Source of the DNA: Paracoccaceae bacterium
GTDB taxonomy: Bacteria; Pseudomonadota; Alphaproteobacteria; Rhodobacterales; Rhodobacteraceae
Length of the DNA stretch: 16,359 bases
Direction of reading: 5' to 3'
NCBI GenBank assembly: GCA_013214715.1
Contig: JABSSB010000012.1
Span: 3,570-19,928, forward strand
Under the pieces are notes generated by a model that was given only the letters and a program-made list of their open reading frames with translations, did no database searches and had not been told where the DNA came from. Of this stretch, positions 1 to 6,668 are shown piece after piece. The position numbers and the translations under genes are program-made. Within the stretch, counting starts at the first letter, position 1, and each line of letters begins with the position of its first letter.

Positions 1-203
1 CCGTTCAGCAGCCAAGGCAGCGAGGGCGCGAGGATCAGGTAGATCGCATAGAAGGACAGCAGCGTCAGGACAGTGTTCGGAATGGACGAGAACAGGTTCT
101 CGCGCATCCATTTGACGGGTCCCGACTGCACGCCCGGAGGCGGCTGCTGGTCGAGGAATTGGGTTCGCACAAAAGCGACGGAGTTGGTGGATTGGTCACT
201 CAT
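1..203 (-). CDS. bztC: Amino-acid ABC transporter permease BztC/AapM, N-terminal part
   Basis: Second membrane permease of a polar amino-acid (glutamate/glutamine/aspartate/asparagine type) ABC importer. Only the first 67 residues are inside the window; the gene continues past the left edge. The visible part has a polar N-terminus with a proline-rich stretch (QQPPPG, about residues 19-24), a PVKWMRENLFSS segment, then the first hydrophobic span (about residues 42-65, TVLTLLSFYAIYLILA). This arrangement is typical of the AapM/BztC family. The ATG lies one base after the TGA of bztB, and an AGGAG lies seven bases before it inside the end of bztB, so the two permeases are almost certainly co-translated. 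The identification rests on the fragment plus the adjacent bztB and bztA. Confidence 0.88.
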   Translation of the reverse strand, partial: MSDQSTNSVAFVRTQFLDQQPPPGVQSGPVKWMRENLFSSIPNTVLTLLSFYAIYLILAPSLPWLLN

Positions 204-204
204 C

Positions 205-1425
205 TCAGCGCTCCTTCAACGATACGGCTTTGTTATAGACATTCATGATCGCCGAAATGCTCAGCGAGATCGTGAGGTAGAACAGCATCAGCAAAAGCAC
301 GCATTCAATCGCGCGGCCCGTCTGGTTCAGCGTGATGCCGCCCAGGGTCGCGGTGATGTCCGCATAGCCCACGGCAATCGCCAGCGACGAGTTCTTGGTG
401 ATGTTGAGATACTGCGAAATCAGCGGCGGGATAATCACCCGCAGCGCCTGTGGCAGCACCACAAGGTTCATCACGCGGTTGGGACGCAGGCCCAGCGCAG
501 ACGCCGCTTCGGTCTGGCCTTTGGACACGGCCAGAATACCCGCGCGGACGTTTTCCGCGATGAAGGCGCCCGTATAGATCGACAGCGCAAACCACAGCGC
601 GATCAGCGGCGCACCGATCTGCAACCCGCCGCGCAGGTTGAACCGGTTGGCCAGCGGATCGGGCAGGTCCAGCCCGATGGGTTGACCCATGATGAAAAAG
701 ACGATGATCGCCGGCACGAACAGGATCAGCAGCGATGGCCAGCCACGCGGCAGCATCTGACCAGTGCTGTAAAGCAGCTTGGTCGTGTAGCGTCGATAGG
801 CAATCGTCGCAGCGATCGAGGCGAGGAATACCGCCACAACCACGCCCGAGCCCGGTCCCCAGACCGGTGCGGGGATATAAATGCCGCGATTGGTAAAGGC
901 GAACATGCCCAGCAGAAGGCTGTTTTCCGGGTCTTCCCCCAGATAGCTGCGCGCACCCGGCATCACGGCGGTCATGATCGTAAAGATGATGATGATCCAG
1001 ATCAGAACCGGAATGTTCCGGAAGATCTCGACATAGACGGACATCAGCTTGGACACGAGCCAGTTGTTCGACAGGCGCAGAACCCCGGCGAAAACGCCAA
1101 GGACCGTGGCCGTGATACAGCCCAGAAAGGACACCAGCAGCGTGTTTAGGATGCCAACCAGCGCGGCGCGCGCATTGGTCGATTGGCTGTTATATTCCAC
1201 CAGCGTCTGGTTGATGTCATAGCCTGCTGGCGCGCCTAGAAACCCGAATGAGATGTTCAGCCCGGCTTCAGCCAGGTTGGTCATGAGGTTCCGCCCCAGA
1301 TAGGCGAAGGCGACGATCAGAGCCAAAAGTGCTATGGCCTGGAAAGTCAGCGCCCGATAGCGCGTATCATTCAGTAGCATCGACAGCCGGAACGACTCCC
1401 TTGGGGGATCGGTCAGAGTGGTCAT
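205..1425 (-). CDS. bztB: Amino-acid ABC transporter permease BztB/AapQ
   Basis: Inner-membrane permease of the Bzt/Aap polar amino-acid importer (HAAT/PAAT family), 406 residues, the long form usual for BztB/AapQ. Hydrophobic spans are visible near residues 27-43, 88-117, 138-155, 193-210, 230-247, 272-289 and 375-395. The cytoplasmic EAA loop that docks the ATPase is at about residues 306-335 (EAASALGL followed by LPQALRVIIPPL). It follows bztA after a 122-base gap containing a terminator-like hairpin and precedes bztC with a one-base gap. The ATG at 1425 has a weak GGGA about seven bases upstream. By family, it pairs with BztC in a heterodimer served by the binding protein BztA and an ATPase BztD that is probably beyond the left edge. 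The exact substrate range is inferred from the family. Confidence 0.93.
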   Translation of the reverse strand: MTTLTDPPRESFRLSMLLNDTRYRALTFQAIALLALIVAFAYLGRNLMTNLAEAGLNISFGFLGAPAGYDINQTLVEYNSQSTNARAALVGILNTLLVSFLGCITATVLGVFAGVLRLSNNWLVSKLMSVYVEIFRNIPVLIWIIIIFTIMTAVMPGARSYLGEDPENSLLLGMFAFTNRGIYIPAPVWGPGSGVVVAVFLASIAATIAYRRYTTKLLYSTGQMLPRGWPSLLILFVPAIIVFFIMGQPIGLDLPDPLANRFNLRGGLQIGAPLIALWFALSIYTGAFIAENVRAGILAVSKGQTEAASALGLRPNRVMNLVVLPQALRVIIPPLISQYLNITKNSSLAIAVGYADITATLGGITLNQTGRAIECVLLLMLFYLTISLSISAIMNVYNKAVSLKER

Positions 1426-1502
1426 GATGTGTTCCCTGTTCTCCGGCTTATTGTTTTTGGGGCAACTTGCCCGCGCGCCGGCGCGACTCTTGAAAAGAGG
1501 AA

Positions 1503-1532
1503 GTGAAAAGGGCGCAGGTTACCCTGCGCCCT
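1503..1532 (-). terminator. Terminator-like hairpin between bztA and bztB
   Basis: A perfect 10-bp stem (AGGGCGCAGG at 1509-1518 with CCTGCGCCCT at 1523-1532, four-base loop) is followed on the minus strand by a short T run. It begins 16 bases after the bztA stop and about 80 bases before bztB, inside the operon. Such sites usually allow partial termination or protect the 3' end of the upstream message, so the binding protein is made in excess over the permeases. Confidence 0.75.
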
Positions 1533-1547
1533 GTCCATTAGATGTCT

Positions 1548-2564
1548 TTAGCGGAACGGGGGCGAGTAGAGCAGGCCGCCTTCGGTCCACTGCGCGTTCA
1601 AACCACGCGCCAGACCGATCGGGGTTGCTTCGCCGATGTTGACCGCAAAGATTTCACCATAGTTGCCACCGGCTTCGATAGCGCGCTTGGCCCATTCAGC
1701 GTCCAGGCCCAGCATTTCGCCCAGCGCACCTTCGGTGCCGAGGATACGGTTCACTTCGGGGTTGTTGGTGCCAGCCGACAGCTCACCGATATTGGCCGAG
1801 GTGATGCCCAGCTCTTCAGCCGAGATCAGCGCGTTCAGGGTCCAGCGAACGAGATCACCCCATTCGTTGTCGCCGTGGCGGACCAGCGGGCCCAGCGGCT
1901 CTTTCGAGATGATTTCGGGCAGCAGGACGTGAGCCGACGGATCTTCGAAGGTCGCACGTGTTGCAGCCAGGCCCGATGCGTCGGTGGTGTAGACGTCACA
2001 GGCGCCTGCCAGATACTGCTGCTGTGCTTCGGCGTTGGTTTCGATCGGAACCGGCTCGTAGCTGATGTTGTTGGAGCGGAAGAAATCCGCCAGGTTCAGC
2101 TCGGTCGTGGTGCCGGTCTGGATGCAGACGGTTGCGCCGTCCAGTTCCTTGGCCGAGGACACGCCCAGATCTTTGGGAACCATGAAGCCCTGACCGTCAT
2201 AGTAGTTCACGCCCACGAATTCGAACTTCAGGTCGGCATCGCGCGAGAAGGTCCAAGTGGTGTTCCGGGCCAGCATATCGATCTCGCCGGAGGCGAGAGC
2301 GGTGAAGCGAGTTTTACCGGTGGTCGGCACGAACTCGACTGCGGTCGGGTCGTTCAGAACGGCTGCGGCCACGGCGCGGCAGACGTCCACGTCAAAGCCC
2401 TGCCATTCGCCGTTTGCGTCGGGTGCAGCAAAGCCAACCAGACCAGTGGACACGCCACAGTTCAGCTTGCCGCGCGCCTGCACGTCTTCCAGCGTGGACG
2501 CTGCTGCAGCACCAGCCGCCAGAGTGGCGACGGTCAGTGCGCCAAAGAATGCGGTATTTTTCAT
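1548..2564 (-). CDS. bztA: Periplasmic amino-acid binding protein BztA/AapJ
   Basis: Extracytoplasmic solute receptor of the Bzt/Aap importer (SBP_bac_3 family), 338 residues. The first about 22 residues are a Sec signal peptide (MKNTAFFGALTVATLAAGAA), with mature protein probably starting near STLEDV. The ligand-lobe sequence CGVSTGLVGFAAPDANGEWQ, the GFDVDVCRAVAAAV segment and RNTTWTFSRD near residue 101 are characteristic of AapJ/BztA. The ATG at 2562-2564 is preceded by AGGAAGAGG at good spacing. It is the first gene of the operon and faces bztB and bztC downstream. By family it binds acidic amino acids and their amides in the periplasm and delivers them to BztBC. The protein length is normal and nothing looks damaged. 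Confidence 0.95.
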   Translation of the reverse strand: MKNTAFFGALTVATLAAGAAAASTLEDVQARGKLNCGVSTGLVGFAAPDANGEWQGFDVDVCRAVAAAVLNDPTAVEFVPTTGKTRFTALASGEIDMLARNTTWTFSRDADLKFEFVGVNYYDGQGFMVPKDLGVSSAKELDGATVCIQTGTTTELNLADFFRSNNISYEPVPIETNAEAQQQYLAGACDVYTTDASGLAATRATFEDPSAHVLLPEIISKEPLGPLVRHGDNEWGDLVRWTLNALISAEELGITSANIGELSAGTNNPEVNRILGTEGALGEMLGLDAEWAKRAIEAGGNYGEIFAVNIGEATPIGLARGLNAQWTEGGLLYSPPFR

Positions 2565-2787
2565 TTTTACCTCTTCCTGATGTGTCCACCCGTTTGCCGG
2601 GCGGATTTTTCGGCGCTCCCCGCGCCGAGATGAGTACCGAAGAAGGTTTCCCCCTCAGTGGGGGTGATGTTGGGCAAATTCCCGCCGATACGTCAAGGCT
2701 CTGAACAGCAATTCAATGGGGTTTTTGCGGGATTTTTGGGCGCTTGCCCGGATGCAGAGCAGTGCATCCGTTCAGTTTTGCCTGTGT
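2565..2787 (-). promoter_or_regulatory. Structured leader/upstream region of bztA
   Basis: This 223-base spacer has no gene. On the minus strand it holds a TTGACG hexamer (plus-strand 2691-2696) that could be a -35 box, although I find no good -10 at 17 bases (CCAACA). Between it and bztA are two clear short hairpins: CCCCC/GGGGG at 2650-2654/2660-2664, and CGGCGC/GCGCCG at 2611-2616/2622-2627. A weaker CCCG/CGGG pair lies at about 2589-2601. If transcription starts near 2665, the mRNA leader would be about 100 bases and structured. The promoter placement is a guess; the stems are seen directly. Confidence 0.4.
2749..2770. repeat. Perfect inverted repeat after the ATP12 gene
   Basis: CGGATGCA at 2749-2756 and TGCATCCG at 2763-2770 form an 8-bp stem with a six-base loop. 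It begins 18 bases beyond the stop of the ATP12 gene. There is no clean T run on the minus strand, so it may be a weak or Rho-assisted terminator or an mRNA 3'-end stabiliser for the ATP12 transcript. Confidence 0.5.
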
Positions 2788-3495
2788 TTAATCCAGAGCG
2801 TCCCAATGGCGCTTGGCATTGAGGAAATCTATTCGCTTTAAGGTAGATTGACGCGTCGCCTCTTCGTCTTCGCCCCATTTTTCTTCCTGCCAGGTCTCAT
2901 CGATTCTCGACGCGTCCCAGATGGCATCAGCCGGACGCCAGTCGCGCGTGGCGGCCAGACCCAGCACCAAAGAACCGGTCAGGCTGACCAGATCGTGAAA
3001 AGCGGCCAGGCGGAAGGCGTCCATGGCGTGCACCTCAGCTGCCAGCGCAGCCAAAGCGGCGTCCTCCTGCGGGTCATGCATCAGCCCGGTCCGCGGGGCG
3101 AGCCGCGCGCCAAATGTCTCTGCCGCCCACTCCAGCGCGGGATCCCAGGCCGCCGCCTGCCGCGCGACAAGCGCCTCGGGGTAATCGGCGCGATAGCAGG
3201 TGAGATCGCTGTCGCCATAGGCGGCCAGCATCTCGGCCACTTCACGATGCTGCACGGTGACGCGGTCAATGGCGGCATTGGCCATGCGGGTGGCGGGCAT
3301 GGTGTTGGGGTCCACGCTGCCCTCTTGCGCGCGCCATTCTGCGGCGATCAGATCAGCCAAGGCCTGCGTCGGCGCAACCAAAGGCGCTTTGGCCGGTGTT
3401 TTGACGCCGCGCCCGTCCAGTTCAATGACAAAGCCTGTATCTTTCGGGGTCACGGTGACCTCGGTCCAGAAACGTTTCATGGCCCAATCGCTCAT
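2788..3495 (-). CDS. ATP12 family F1-ATPase assembly chaperone
   Basis: Chaperone that, by family, binds the F1 alpha subunit before it joins beta in ATP synthase assembly; in bacteria it is mostly an alphaproteobacterial gene. The product is 235 residues. Family signatures visible are the N-terminal KRFWTEVTV and GFVIELDGRGVKTP, then AEWRAQEGSVDPNTMPATRMANAAIDR in pieces, the CYRADYPEAL segment, and the HDLVSLTGSLVLGLA helix. I start at the ATG at 3495 (MSDWAMKRFW) rather than five codons upstream, because this ATG overlaps the TGA of the HAD gene as ATGA, a classic coupled junction. It is the last gene of the htrA-to-ATP12 run and ends before a stem-loop at 2749-2770. The ATP synthase genes themselves are not in the window. 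Confidence 0.92.
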   Translation of the reverse strand: MSDWAMKRFWTEVTVTPKDTGFVIELDGRGVKTPAKAPLVAPTQALADLIAAEWRAQEGSVDPNTMPATRMANAAIDRVTVQHREVAEMLAAYGDSDLTCYRADYPEALVARQAAAWDPALEWAAETFGARLAPRTGLMHDPQEDAALAALAAEVHAMDAFRLAAFHDLVSLTGSLVLGLAATRDWRPADAIWDASRIDETWQEEKWGEDEEATRQSTLKRIDFLNAKRHWDALD

Positions 3496-4169
3496 GCCCG
3501 ATCCTTCCAAATCTGATCCAGCGCCGCATCCAGCGCGTCGAAATTGTCGATGACGTGATCCGCCTGCAAGCGGTGCGGCGGGTGATAGCCCCAGCTGACC
3601 GCGATGCGTCCCACGCCGGCGGCGCGGGCCATGTCCATATCATAGCTCGTATCGCCGATCATCACAGTCTGCGCCGGGGTGACGCCCATCTCGTCCATAG
3701 CGGCCAGGATCATGGATGGGTTTGGCTTTGAGGGATGATCGTCCGCAACCTGTCGTGTCAGAAAATGCCGCGTCAGACCATGCGCGTCGATCACCGCCTC
3801 CAGCCCGCGTCGGGATTTTCCGGTCGCTACGCCCAACAGCTGTGTGTCCCTGGCGGCCAAACGGTCCAGTGCGGCACGGGCACCGGGATAAAGCGGCGCC
3901 TCTACCGCGGCGCCCCGCGCCACGCGGTTGCGGTGGTAGCTTTGCTTGTAGAGGGTCGAGAGTAAGGTGATCTCTGCCTCGGACGCGTCGGGGGCAAGCT
4001 GCGCCATGGCGCGCTCCAGCGACAGGCCCACAATATCCAGAACCTCGGCCCGGGGCGGGGTTGGGCGGTCTTGCGCGGCAAAGGCCTCCTGCATGGCGGC
4101 CAGGATCGAGCGCTGGCTGTCTACCAGTGTGCCATCGACATCGAACAGGATCAGGCGCAGGTCGGTCAT
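3492..4169 (-). CDS. HAD-superfamily phosphatase (phosphoglycolate-phosphatase-like)
   Basis: Haloacid-dehalogenase-fold hydrolase of 225 residues, probably a small-molecule phosphomonoesterase of the Gph/PGMB-like group. All four HAD motifs are present: FDVDGTLVDS with nucleophile D10 and acid D12; GVATGKS with T116; K148 in SKPNPSM; and IGDTSYDMDM with D173 and D177. A helical cap lies between motifs I and II (about residues 16-95). I choose the ATG at 4169 (MTDLRLILFD) because the frame upstream of it crosses the palindromic spacer and encodes a non-conserved proline/alanine tail. The stop overlaps the ATP12 start by four bases. The substrate cannot be told from sequence. Confidence 0.9.
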   Translation of the reverse strand: MTDLRLILFDVDGTLVDSQRSILAAMQEAFAAQDRPTPPRAEVLDIVGLSLERAMAQLAPDASEAEITLLSTLYKQSYHRNRVARGAAVEAPLYPGARAALDRLAARDTQLLGVATGKSRRGLEAVIDAHGLTRHFLTRQVADDHPSKPNPSMILAAMDEMGVTPAQTVMIGDTSYDMDMARAAGVGRIAVSWGYHPPHRLQADHVIDNFDALDAALDQIWKDRA

Positions 4170-4184
4170 AGAACTATCATCAGA

Positions 4185-4244
4185 GGGCAGCGCCCGCCCA
4201 AGGGGCGGGGTGGGCGCTGCCCGGGCCTCTGCGAGACCCGGGCA
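4185..4244. repeat. Two overlapping palindromes between rluC and the HAD gene
   Basis: The spacer contains GGGCAGCGCCC (4185-4195) pairing with GGGCGCTGCCC (4212-4222), with an inner CCGCCC/GGGCGG pairing. A second stem pairs TGCCCGGG (4218-4225) with CCCGGGCA (4237-4244), with an inner CTC/GAG. The two share bases 4218-4222, so both full stems cannot form at once. There is no T run on either side, so this is not a standard intrinsic terminator. It may be a dispersed palindromic element, an RNA switch or an mRNA stabiliser. Confidence 0.7.
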
Positions 4245-4268
4245 GGGCAATAATCAGATGGCTTGCTT

Positions 4269-5315
4269 TCACCGCAGATCCTCAAACGGATCATCGGCCG
4301 CGAAATCCTCGGCCCAGCCCAAGGTCTCGAAGGTCTCCGCCATATGGGACGGCAATGGGGCGGTCACGGTCAGCGGTTTGCGCGTTGTGGGATGTTCAAT
4401 CGTCATGCTGCGCGCGTGCAGATGCAGCGATTTGGAGATGATCCCGCCCATCTGCGCGCCCCAGCCATCGCCCAGGTTTTCCTGACCGGAGCCGCCATAT
4501 TTCCCGTCGCCCACGATCGGATGGCCGATCCCCGCCATATGGGCGCGCAACTGGTGCGTGCGGCCGGTGATGGGTTCCATCGCGACCCAGGCGGCGCGGG
4601 ACGCCACACGATAGAGCGTGGCATATTGCGTGATCGCGCGTTTGGCCTCGGGGTGTTTGCCGATCTCTTGCGGATGGATGCAAAGCATCTTCTCCCCTTC
4701 GCCACGGGCCCCATGCCCCGGGGCCTTCATCAGCGCGAATTTGATCTCACCCAGATAGGGGGTCGGCACCCCGGCCACCACGGCCCAATAGATCTTGCGC
4801 GCAGCCCGGTGCCGGATCGCCGCCGTCATGGCCGAGGCCGCCGCCCGCGTCCGCGCCAAAAGCAGGACACCGGATGTGTCCTTGTCGAGCCGATGCACCA
4901 GCCGGGGCTTTTCGTCATAGCCAAAGCGCAGCGCCTCGGAGAGGCCATCGACATGACGCGTCTGTTTCGACCCGCCCTGCGTCGGGAGACCATGCGGCTT
5001 GTTCAGCGCAATCACATCATCGTCGCGATAGATCACGCAGGCGCGGATCATATCGGCATCCTTGTCGCTGACCGCAGGGCGCGGCGCGGGGGGCGGCAAC
5101 TCGCCCGGCTCCGGCAGCGGCGGGATGCGCACGCTTTGACCGACCTCAAGACGGGTGGCAGGTTTCACACGGCCACCATCCACGCGTAGCTCGCCCTTGC
5201 GGCACATCTTTTCGACACGCCCCTGCCCGACATGCGGGAACTGGCGGCGCAGCCAGCGGTCAAGCCGTTGGTCGCCATCACCCTCGGCCACGGTCAGGAT
5301 CTGGACACCGCTCAT
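4269..5315 (-). CDS. rluC: RluC/RluA family 23S rRNA pseudouridine synthase
   Basis: Converts specific uridines in 23S rRNA to pseudouridine; 348 residues. An S4 RNA-binding domain covers about residues 15-65 (QRLDRWLRRQFPHV to GQSVRIPP). It is followed by a proline-rich linker at about 66-82 and the catalytic RluA domain from about 90, with HRLDKDTSG at 141-149 and catalytic Asp144. PITGRTHQLRAHMAGIGHPI, which contains the conserved RTHQLR motif, follows further on. I start at the ATG at 5315 (MSGVQILTVA), which overlaps the crcB TGA as ATGA; the 15 codons upstream are inside crcB and not conserved. The exact target uridines are inferred from E. coli RluC; RluD-type specificity cannot be excluded. 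Confidence 0.9.
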   Translation of the reverse strand: MSGVQILTVAEGDGDQRLDRWLRRQFPHVGQGRVEKMCRKGELRVDGGRVKPATRLEVGQSVRIPPLPEPGELPPPAPRPAVSDKDADMIRACVIYRDDDVIALNKPHGLPTQGGSKQTRHVDGLSEALRFGYDEKPRLVHRLDKDTSGVLLLARTRAAASAMTAAIRHRAARKIYWAVVAGVPTPYLGEIKFALMKAPGHGARGEGEKMLCIHPQEIGKHPEAKRAITQYATLYRVASRAAWVAMEPITGRTHQLRAHMAGIGHPIVGDGKYGGSGQENLGDGWGAQMGGIISKSLHLHARSMTIEHPTTRKPLTVTAPLPSHMAETFETLGWAEDFAADDPFEDLR

Positions 5316-5692
5316 GTCATTATACTCCGCATCAGCCACAGCCCCGCAATCAGCCCGCAAATTGATCCGACAACCGATAGCCCCACATAGATCGCCGCCG
5401 CGCCATAGGCCCCTTTTTCCATCAGGTTCACCGCCTCAAGCGAGAAGGACGAGAACGTCGTGAACCCGCCCAGCACGCCCACCATCAGGAACGGCGCAAG
5501 ATGGTTGAGCCCCCGCACCAGCAGCAGATGCACCAGAATTCCCATCAGAAACGAGCCCAGAATATTCGCGCTTAGAACGGCGATGGGAATCTCGCGCAAG
5601 CCAAAAAGGCGTACGATCCCGATCCCCAAAAGAAAGCGGGCCGACGCGCCAACCGCCCCACCGGCGGCGACCTGAAGTAGCGTGGTCATCAT
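5312..5692 (-). CDS. crcB: Fluoride channel CrcB/Fluc
   Basis: Small inner-membrane fluoride exporter that works as an antiparallel dimer; 126 residues with four hydrophobic spans (about 4-24, 36-58, 65-85, 96-121). Family motifs are present: GGAVGASARF near residues 11-20, SANILGSFLMG with Asn43, and GVLGGFTTFSSFSLE (about 72-85), which carries the TTFSSF segment that lines the pore and the sodium site. Two adjacent ATGs could start it (5692 or 5689), with a G-rich stretch just upstream. It overlaps the pseudouridine synthase by four bases. I see no crcB fluoride riboswitch in the 15 bases upstream; the preceding sequence is the end of the broken crotonase gene. Confidence 0.93.
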   Translation of the reverse strand: MMTTLLQVAAGGAVGASARFLLGIGIVRLFGLREIPIAVLSANILGSFLMGILVHLLLVRGLNHLAPFLMVGVLGGFTTFSSFSLEAVNLMEKGAYGAAAIYVGLSVVGSICGLIAGLWLMRSIMT

Positions 5693-5707
5693 CCGCCCCC
5701 TGTCGCG

Positions 5708-6580
5708 CTATGGGAGCGGGGAGTCAAGCGTAGCGGACATCTGCACCCCGCCCCCATAAGGTCCGGGGGCGCAGATAGTCTCAAAATCGCCCGCGCGTCC
5801 GGCCCCATCGCGGAACCGTGCCGCGCCTTGCGTGCCTTCCAGACGGATCGCCTCCAACCCGTTGAGCCATGCCAGTTTCAACCCATCCCGCACCGACAGG
5901 CCCCGGCTTTCGATCATGGTCTTGCAATCAGCGCGCACGGGCTCTTGCGGGAAGCGTGCGATGTCGCGGGCCAATGCCTCTGCTGCGGCGCGGGCCTGCC
6001 CATGCGGCACGACGCGTTCTGCCAGACCGATCCGCTCACAGTCTTCGGCCGTGACCTGCCGCCCTGTCATCGCAATCTCACGCGCGCGGCCCTGCCCGAC
6101 CAGTCGTGGCAGGCGCACCGCGCCGCCATCCATCAGCGGGATCCCCCAACGGCGGCAATAGACGCCCATATAGACGGTTTCAGCCATCACGCGGATGTCA
6201 CATCAGAGCGCCAGCTCGACCCCGCCGGGCACAGCGGCGCCTTCAATGGCACCGATTACCGGCTTGCTCAGCTCTTTCCGCGACGAACCAAGCGCGCCCG
6301 GTCCAACCGGGGCGGCACCGACGCCAAAACCATGGTCGCGAAAATACGCCTCCCGCAGGTCAGGATCGGTCAATGTCGCGGCCCGTTTCAGGTGCCAGCC
6401 CGCGCAGAACCCGCCACCCGCGCCCCAGACCACGGCCACTTTGGTGTTGCTGTTTTCAAATTCGCTAAATGCCGCGACCAAAGCCTGCGCGGCCTCACGG
6501 TCCACGCCATTGCGTGCCTCGGGTCGGTTGTGGATGATGGTCTACACATCGTCGGTCTTGTCGATATCCACGGCCATCAT
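5708..6580 (-). pseudogene. Enoyl-CoA hydratase/isomerase (crotonase) gene with two in-frame stops
   Basis: The frame is continuous over 290 codons from an ATG at 6580 (or 6577), with a GGAGG 8 bases upstream, but is interrupted by TAG at 6542-6544 and TGA at 6203-6205. Around the stops it reads DDV-stop-TIIHNRPEARN and GGVELAL-stop-CDIRVMAE. In the crotonase subfamily I recall, both positions are tryptophan (VWT..., ALWCD.R), so each stop fits one G-to-A change in TGG. Crotonase landmarks remain: GGGFCAGWHLK (the middle residue is usually Asp), KPVIGAIEGAAVPGG for the oxyanion hole, and GIPLMDGGAVRLPRL and MTGRQVTAEDCERIGLAERVV. The C-terminal tail after about GDFETI looks longer than usual. 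It sits between rarA and crcB. It is most likely a recent pseudogene; a downstream restart is possible but would give partial proteins. Confidence 0.88.
5739..5776. repeat. Hairpin in the 3' tail of the broken crotonase gene
   Basis: ATCTGC (5739-5744) pairs with GCAGAT (5771-5776), and GCCCCC (5750-5755) pairs with GGGGGC (5765-5770), with a five-base bulge on one side and a nine-base loop. It falls where the coding tail no longer resembles the family. There is no T run, so it is not a typical intrinsic terminator. Confidence 0.5.
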
Positions 6581-6668
6581 GATCGCATCCTCCGTCACTC
6601 AGATGGCTGCAATCATCAGAACCAAGATTGCGCACCCCATGCGCAAGACAAGACGTCAGCAGCGGGTT

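Noticed and set aside
73..1149. 358-codon plus-strand open frame
   Set aside because: It lies antisense to bztB, is rich in Arg/Gln/His as expected for the reverse of a G+C-rich gene, and matches no family; the bztB frame is clearly real.
1542..2633. 363-codon plus-strand open frame
   Set aside because: Antisense to bztA, which has a signal peptide, family motifs and a strong ribosome site.
4263..5189. 308-codon plus-strand open frame
   Set aside because: Antisense to the pseudouridine synthase gene, with no recognisable domain.
5312..5707. Fluoride riboswitch ahead of crcB
   Set aside because: Only 15 bases separate crcB from the preceding broken gene, and I could not recognise the crcB RNA motif in the flanking sequence.
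6599..6640. 13-codon hydrophobic mini-ORF (MGCAILVLMIAAI) between rarA and the broken crotonase gene
   Set aside because: No Shine-Dalgarno and too short to judge; it may be chance, although small membrane peptides exist.
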